Source: Bolinopsis microptera
Taxonomy: Eukaryota; Ctenophora; Tentaculata; Lobata; Bolinopsidae
Length of the DNA: 64,000 nucleotides
Direction of reading: 5' to 3'
Assembly: GCF_026151205.1 (NCBI RefSeq)
Contig: NC_087077.1
Coordinates: forward strand, 17,468,475-17,532,474
Shown: positions 59,684 through 64,000 of the stretch, piece by piece
Position numbering within the stretch: the first letter of the stretch is position 1
Layout of the letters: each line of letters opens with the position of its first letter
Notes under the pieces: generated by a model
The model's input: the letters and a program-made list of their open reading frames with translations, nothing else
What the model was told of the DNA's origin: nothing
Database searches by the model: none
Program-made: the position numbers and the translations under genes

Positions 59684-60960
59684 TCACTCAACGTTTTTAC
59701 CATAAACTTTGAAAATTTTCTTGGCCTGGTAATAATAATAATAACGGGATAGGATCAATACAAATTTTACCCAAGAAACAATAGTATAATAATAAATCTA
59801 CACAGTCACATAATTGATACACTTATGGGCCCTTATTGAGGGCAGAATATGTACCTTGGTATGCAATATTCATACTATTTATAAATTGTACTTTATTTGG
59901 CTTTTCAATATCATCTGCATGTTTTAAGTATTGTTTTATTATCGAATACAGCCAAATATAATATCAAGAATTGTATGCTCAGAATCATTTAATGCTTGCT
60001 CCTCTTATCACATAGAATAAGAAAGGTGAGAAAGTTCAGAAGTCAGACTTGAGTAAAAGAAAGATTTTAATGGGAGAAATCGAGAAATTTTAGTGAAGTA
60101 GAACGATTCTTTGGAAGTAAGTGATTCCATGAACTGGTACCCACAATACAAATATTATATAAGTAATCTAAATAGGCTGCTTACTGTTTAGATTAAGTCC
60201 TACATCTCCTTATGACATCACTCCCCCTTCAGCCTCTACTACTCCTTTACTACTCCATCTACTGCCTCATCTTCTGGACATCATTATCTTCTAGTTTAGT
60301 TGAGAATTCTCAACACCCACTTCCAAGTCGAGTACTCTCGACCCACTTAGTCCACATACCTTGCAAACTTACAGCAGGGTATTTGTAATGGTCTAAGTCC
60401 GTAATACACGCCAAAGATGGTTCCTCTATAATACTCAACCGTAGCAGAAGAGAATTAGGTGATTGTATTTTGTTCTAATGTTGATATTAATATAAGTATG
60501 TTCTAGTTGTCACTCCTTTTGTTTTAACGTTTTTATGGTACTCTCCTTAAATTATTTCAATGCAGTCACTCAGATGATTTTAAATCAGGACACTTAAATA
60601 AAGACACATACTCTGCCCACAATAAGGGGCCATAATTTTTAAATTATGTAACAGTATAGAATTATTATTATTATTAGATTAAGTCCACTGCGTGCAGTGA
60701 TAAGTGAGCAACAAAGTTGAATGTTACTGCATGACTGGTTCTATATGAGAATAAGATTTAGAGGGTAAATAAAATGTACACAACAAGGAGAATTGTCCAG
60801 AGCTGTGGGGTAACAAACCTATGTGCTGCCCCTGCTAAATATTTTTGCTGCCACAAATAATTTTGCTTATGTACTAAAAAAGGTCAGGCTTACATATTAG
60901 CTTATCATGTACTTCAAACATCTATTGATTAAAATACAAAACAAACACATTATTTTTAGG
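59684..60960. other. Upstream region of the riboflavin kinase gene
   Basis: No coding exon recognised. It should contain the promoter and possibly a 5' UTR exon, because an acceptor-like TATTTTTAG precedes the ATG at 60965. Confidence 0.4.
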
Positions 60961-60964
60961 TCAC

Positions 60965-61100
60965 ATGGCGAGATTACTTTCTCCTCTTAGACTGACTGGT
61001 ATTGTTACCCAAGGCTTTGGTCGTGGTGGCAAAGAGTTGGGTTGTCCTACTGCCAACATGGACCAAAAAGCTGTGGATACAGCAAAAAATCTTTCTACTG
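60965..61100 (+). CDS. RFK: Riboflavin kinase, first coding exon (gene continues beyond the window)
   Basis: Reads MARLLSPLRLTGIVTQGFGR then GGKELGCPTANMDQKAV and ends ...NLSTG at a GT donor (61101) in phase 1, where animal RFK genes continue with IYYGWA-type sequence. The G-x-G-R-G...LG-x-PTAN segment is the nucleotide/Mg-binding signature of flavokinase, which phosphorylates riboflavin to FMN with ATP. No second exon was found up to 64000, so intron 1 exceeds 2.9 kb or the gene is broken. A longer open frame overlapping it (61002-61259) is in a different frame and is not the gene. Confidence 0.85.
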
Positions 61101-61377
61101 GTGGGTGTTGCTACCTTTGAGTTCTTTTGTTCTTTTTATGTATGTTCTTTTAATAATACCTTCCATTTTACATTTTGTGTATGTTTGATGTCATATTGGC
61201 AGATTCATCTGTGTTTATGTTTGGTCCTCCCTTCCTCACGGTCTGAAGTGTTTTTTTAAATGTATTAAGTTTGTACATTTGACATTACTGATTGTACAGA
61301 AATTAAACAAATTAGGCGTGATTATAGATAATATGATTTATATAATAATATCGTTTCTGTTATGATTTATATGATTA

Positions 61378-62684
61378 GGACACGTTTTTTTTTAAGTGTG
61401 GTGAAAATGACTTTGAGTGCCATGACACTTTTGACAATGAAAGTAAAATGACTATTAACTAGAAAGTGTTGCACAGAAATGCCTTCAATCTTAACTGCCC
61501 CTGTAAGGAAAATCCATTAGTTAGTTAATATGTCATAATATAGTACCAAGGTAGTGCCAGTTTTCAGCATTTTGGACTATAATGTTTAAAACGCCCGTAA
61601 AAAACTGAATTTTGCGACTTTTCTGTTCAAAATTCAGATTATGTCTCAGAATTATTCAAAGAATATTTGGATTGGGGTAGGAATACTTGAACTGTGCTCA
61701 AAATAAGCATAAAGTCATTTGTTTGGTAAAATTTCTAGTTTGGTTGAAGGGGTTGTACAAGGCCCATACTTTCGATCAGCTTGTGAATGAACTGTAACAA
61801 CTTTCAAGAAACGTTGGTCTGTAATAATGTAACCTAGGAAAAACCTATTGTGTGCCTGTATTCAGTAAAAAATCACTCACAAAATTACAATTGAGTTTTT
61901 TTACATTGCAGTAGCTAGACAGCAACAAATTAGAACGTTTTTCAATCATACTGTCGAGATTAAGTCTGCTCAACAGCATTCTGTTCGAAAATCAATTTAA
62001 GAGTGTGTCAGTTTTCAGTAAAAAGTCATTTTAAGGTCAAATTCATCACGATTAAAAATTCGAAAGAAATGACTCTTTGCTGAATATTGGCACTATACAA
62101 TTGATGTCTGACAGCATAAGCAGGTTCATCAAGATGATTCTTTACAAAATCTAACGATGGCTGATGGCTCGCACATAGACATGTAAGAATAAGTTTAAAG
62201 ACACAACCAAACATTATCTTATCCAGAAAATAGCACAGTCACGCCTTGATCTTTTTAATATTTTGACAAGAACCATCAATAGAGCAGTCGTATTCAGATA
62301 TAAAAATGACTTTTTGCTGGATTCTGTCACTTACTGGAATTGCTAATAATGACTAAAATGCTGAAAACAGTTACTCGCTCCAATCTACTAGTGTTATGTG
62401 AACAATATTTGAGCAAAATATGGCGAAATCAATGGAATTAGTCAATTGGAGGTTAAAATGGTTTGCTGATTTTTGGCACTCAGTTTAATTGCTCATAAGT
62501 CATATTCTGCTTGAGCCTGGCACTTCGTTTTTTCAAATCACAACTGCTGAATATTTTCACTTCATCTTATGTACAAATGTATGGTTGCACTTTAAAAAGC
62601 ATTGCGACTTTTTCCTCATTTTGTGCACTCTACTTTGAAAAAGGTGAAATCAGCAACTCACCACACTTAAAAAAAAACGTGTCC
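61378..62684. mobile_element. 1.3-kb DNA element with long perfect TIRs in RFK intron 1
   Basis: Ends begin GGACACGTTTTTTTTTAAG and are complementary for about 27 bp. Flanked by ATTA (61374-61377, 62685-62688). No transposase frame. The interior repeats short phrases such as gactttttgctg/gactctttgctga several times. Confidence 0.75.
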
Positions 62685-62974
62685 ATTACTATGAATTAGT
62701 TTTTTATAACATACTGTCCATTTTGCTTGACTGTTTTGATGGTTTTAAATTTCCTTCCGATTATTCATAAAGCACATGTCTCCGTCTACTGCTCTCTGGG
62801 TCGTTCTTGGGTAATTAGATAAAATAAGATATCTCCAATTCATTTAATAGAACACAGAGCAAGGAAAAAAGAAAATCGCGATTATTTAGGCCAAAAATCG
62901 CGCCAAACTGGGCAAAATCGAAGCGAAAATCTCGAAAATTGCGTCGAAAGATTATGCATTTGCAGAGCAAAGTT

Positions 62975-63245
62975 ACTGTAGATGTCATATATTCGTTAAC
63001 TAGCTTGTTAGTCTAGTTAGATTAGCTATAAATACTGAGCAGAGCTTGCTTTTAGATCAGCCCTTCCAGACGATCTCGAAAGTTCCTCCCAGCTCGCCAG
63101 ACCTTGCCAGAACAGAGCTCGATGTTCCACTTCGAATCAGTACTCATAAACATAATATTATTAGTTAACTTGTGTTAATACTTTACCATACAACAAGTAA
63201 TCAAACAAATAAACCCTGTTTACAATGAGATAACATCACGTAATC
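62975..63245 (+). mobile_element. Possible solo LTR
   Basis: Contains a TATA-like GCTATAAATACTGAGCAG near 63020 and, about 180 bp later, AATAAACCCTGTTTACA, the spacing expected of an LTR U3-R-U5. No partner LTR and no clear target duplication, so this is tentative. Confidence 0.3.
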
Positions 63246-64000
63246 TAATCACATGTTTTGATAACAAAGCTAGGGACTAAGCGGTATGGAGCACACTGCT
63301 TTTCATGTGTTTTATAGACTGACCATGAGTTCTAAAGTTTATAGTTCTAAAGATTATCTTTTGTGGGGACCAAGGGCTCATCGTCCGAGTATAAAGCAGA
63401 CACTCCTGATCACTATGTTCGTAGAAATATTCCCTTCACCCTCATTCTAGCTGTTGCCGGCATAGATTGTCTTAACAATTGATCAATGTTCTCATGGTTC
63501 CAAATATCATGATTCAACTAACCTTATGCCTAACCAACCTTTTCCAACACATTACACATTAATTTATTTCCTTATCTTTGCCTTTGTTCATCTTCTCGCA
63601 CAATTCCTTAAGTGGGGTGAGTCATCGTCATGTGAATGTTTGCAGTTTTCAATACATTGATTGGGGTGTTTAGTGATAAAGTTTATGTCTAGTGTCAAGT
63701 TTTAGGGACGTTTTTGGCTAACAATGTTACGTCAGCAGACGAGTGGGTTAAGAAATGCTTGTGAACGTGGATTCCTGGAAACCAATTGTTTTCCACGGTT
63801 TATGCTACCCTGATCATTATGAGCCTAACATATTTTTTCGGTTTACTTTACTGGCGTCCGTACCTTTTAGTAGTACATACCTCTCGATGTACGATTTTTG
63901 ACTCAAGGCTTCCCCCTTGTAATGCGATCTTGGAATGCAGGCGGGAACTTATTATCGACATTTTTTCAAAGATTTTCTGGAAACTACGTTTGTTCATATT
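63246..64000. other. No gene recognised
   Basis: Non-coding as far as can be seen; presumably still RFK intron 1. Confidence 0.4.

Noticed and set aside
61002-61259. 85-residue open frame over the RFK exon
   Set aside because: It overlaps the real exon in a different frame. The RFK signature is read only from 60965.

Overview
The window is AT-rich animal DNA from an invertebrate metazoan. The evidence is spliced genes with GT-AG introns, metazoan families (AMMECR1, IQCK, RNFT, riboflavin kinase, C2H2 zinc fingers, F-box/LRR proteins), TTAGGG-type repeats and a rich mixture of LINEs, a Ty3/Gypsy element and hAT-, TTAA- and TA-targeting DNA elements. The phylum cannot be fixed by eye. An early-branching marine lineage such as a sponge or cnidarian is only a guess. 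No bacterial operons, CRISPR arrays, rRNA or tRNA genes were recognised.

Layout. 1-5.4 kb: three tandem minus-strand copies of a C2H2 zinc-finger gene, in increasing decay, with a possible orphan exon between the second and third. 6-8 kb: an intronless RNFT-type RING/transmembrane E3 ligase gene whose start codon abuts a 32-bp minisatellite of about 27 units. 8.3-13.8 kb: a tandem duplication of an F-box/LRR gene. One copy is broken by one extra base and the other by a 5'-truncated LINE with a clean target-site duplication. 14-24.3 kb: a gene-poor transposon field. 24.7-33.8 kb: an IQCK-like gene on the plus strand, seven coding exons, with an intact antisense Gypsy element in intron 1. 34.6-35.2 kb: LINE fragment. 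36.5-43.9 kb: AMMECR1 on the minus strand, seven coding exons. 44.9-45.5 kb: a Cys-rich single-pass membrane protein with a PPxY tail. 45.5-50.3 kb: MITEs and a 0.9-kb repeat also found at 23.4 kb. 50.4-56 kb: a full-length LINE with two intact ORFs. 56-60.9 kb: MITEs, a tiny 88-bp mobile element and a LINE fragment joined to TTAGGG repeats. 60.96 kb: first coding exon of riboflavin kinase, which runs off the window.

Most unusual items. The LINE's ORF1 combines a PHD finger, a coiled-coil-like region, an AlkB-like 2-oxoglutarate/Fe(II) oxygenase with its metal and 2OG residues intact, and an SGNH/GDSL hydrolase with its catalytic residues intact. ORF2 follows through an ATGA stop/start overlap. 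The Gypsy gag and pol are in one frame separated by a single UGA in the leaky UGA-CUAG context. An 88-bp structured element without terminal inverted repeats is present twice, each time between its own target-site duplication.

The genes do not form one pathway. The host genes are unrelated housekeeping or regulatory genes, and much of the window's structure comes from tandem duplication and successive, sometimes nested, transposon insertions.
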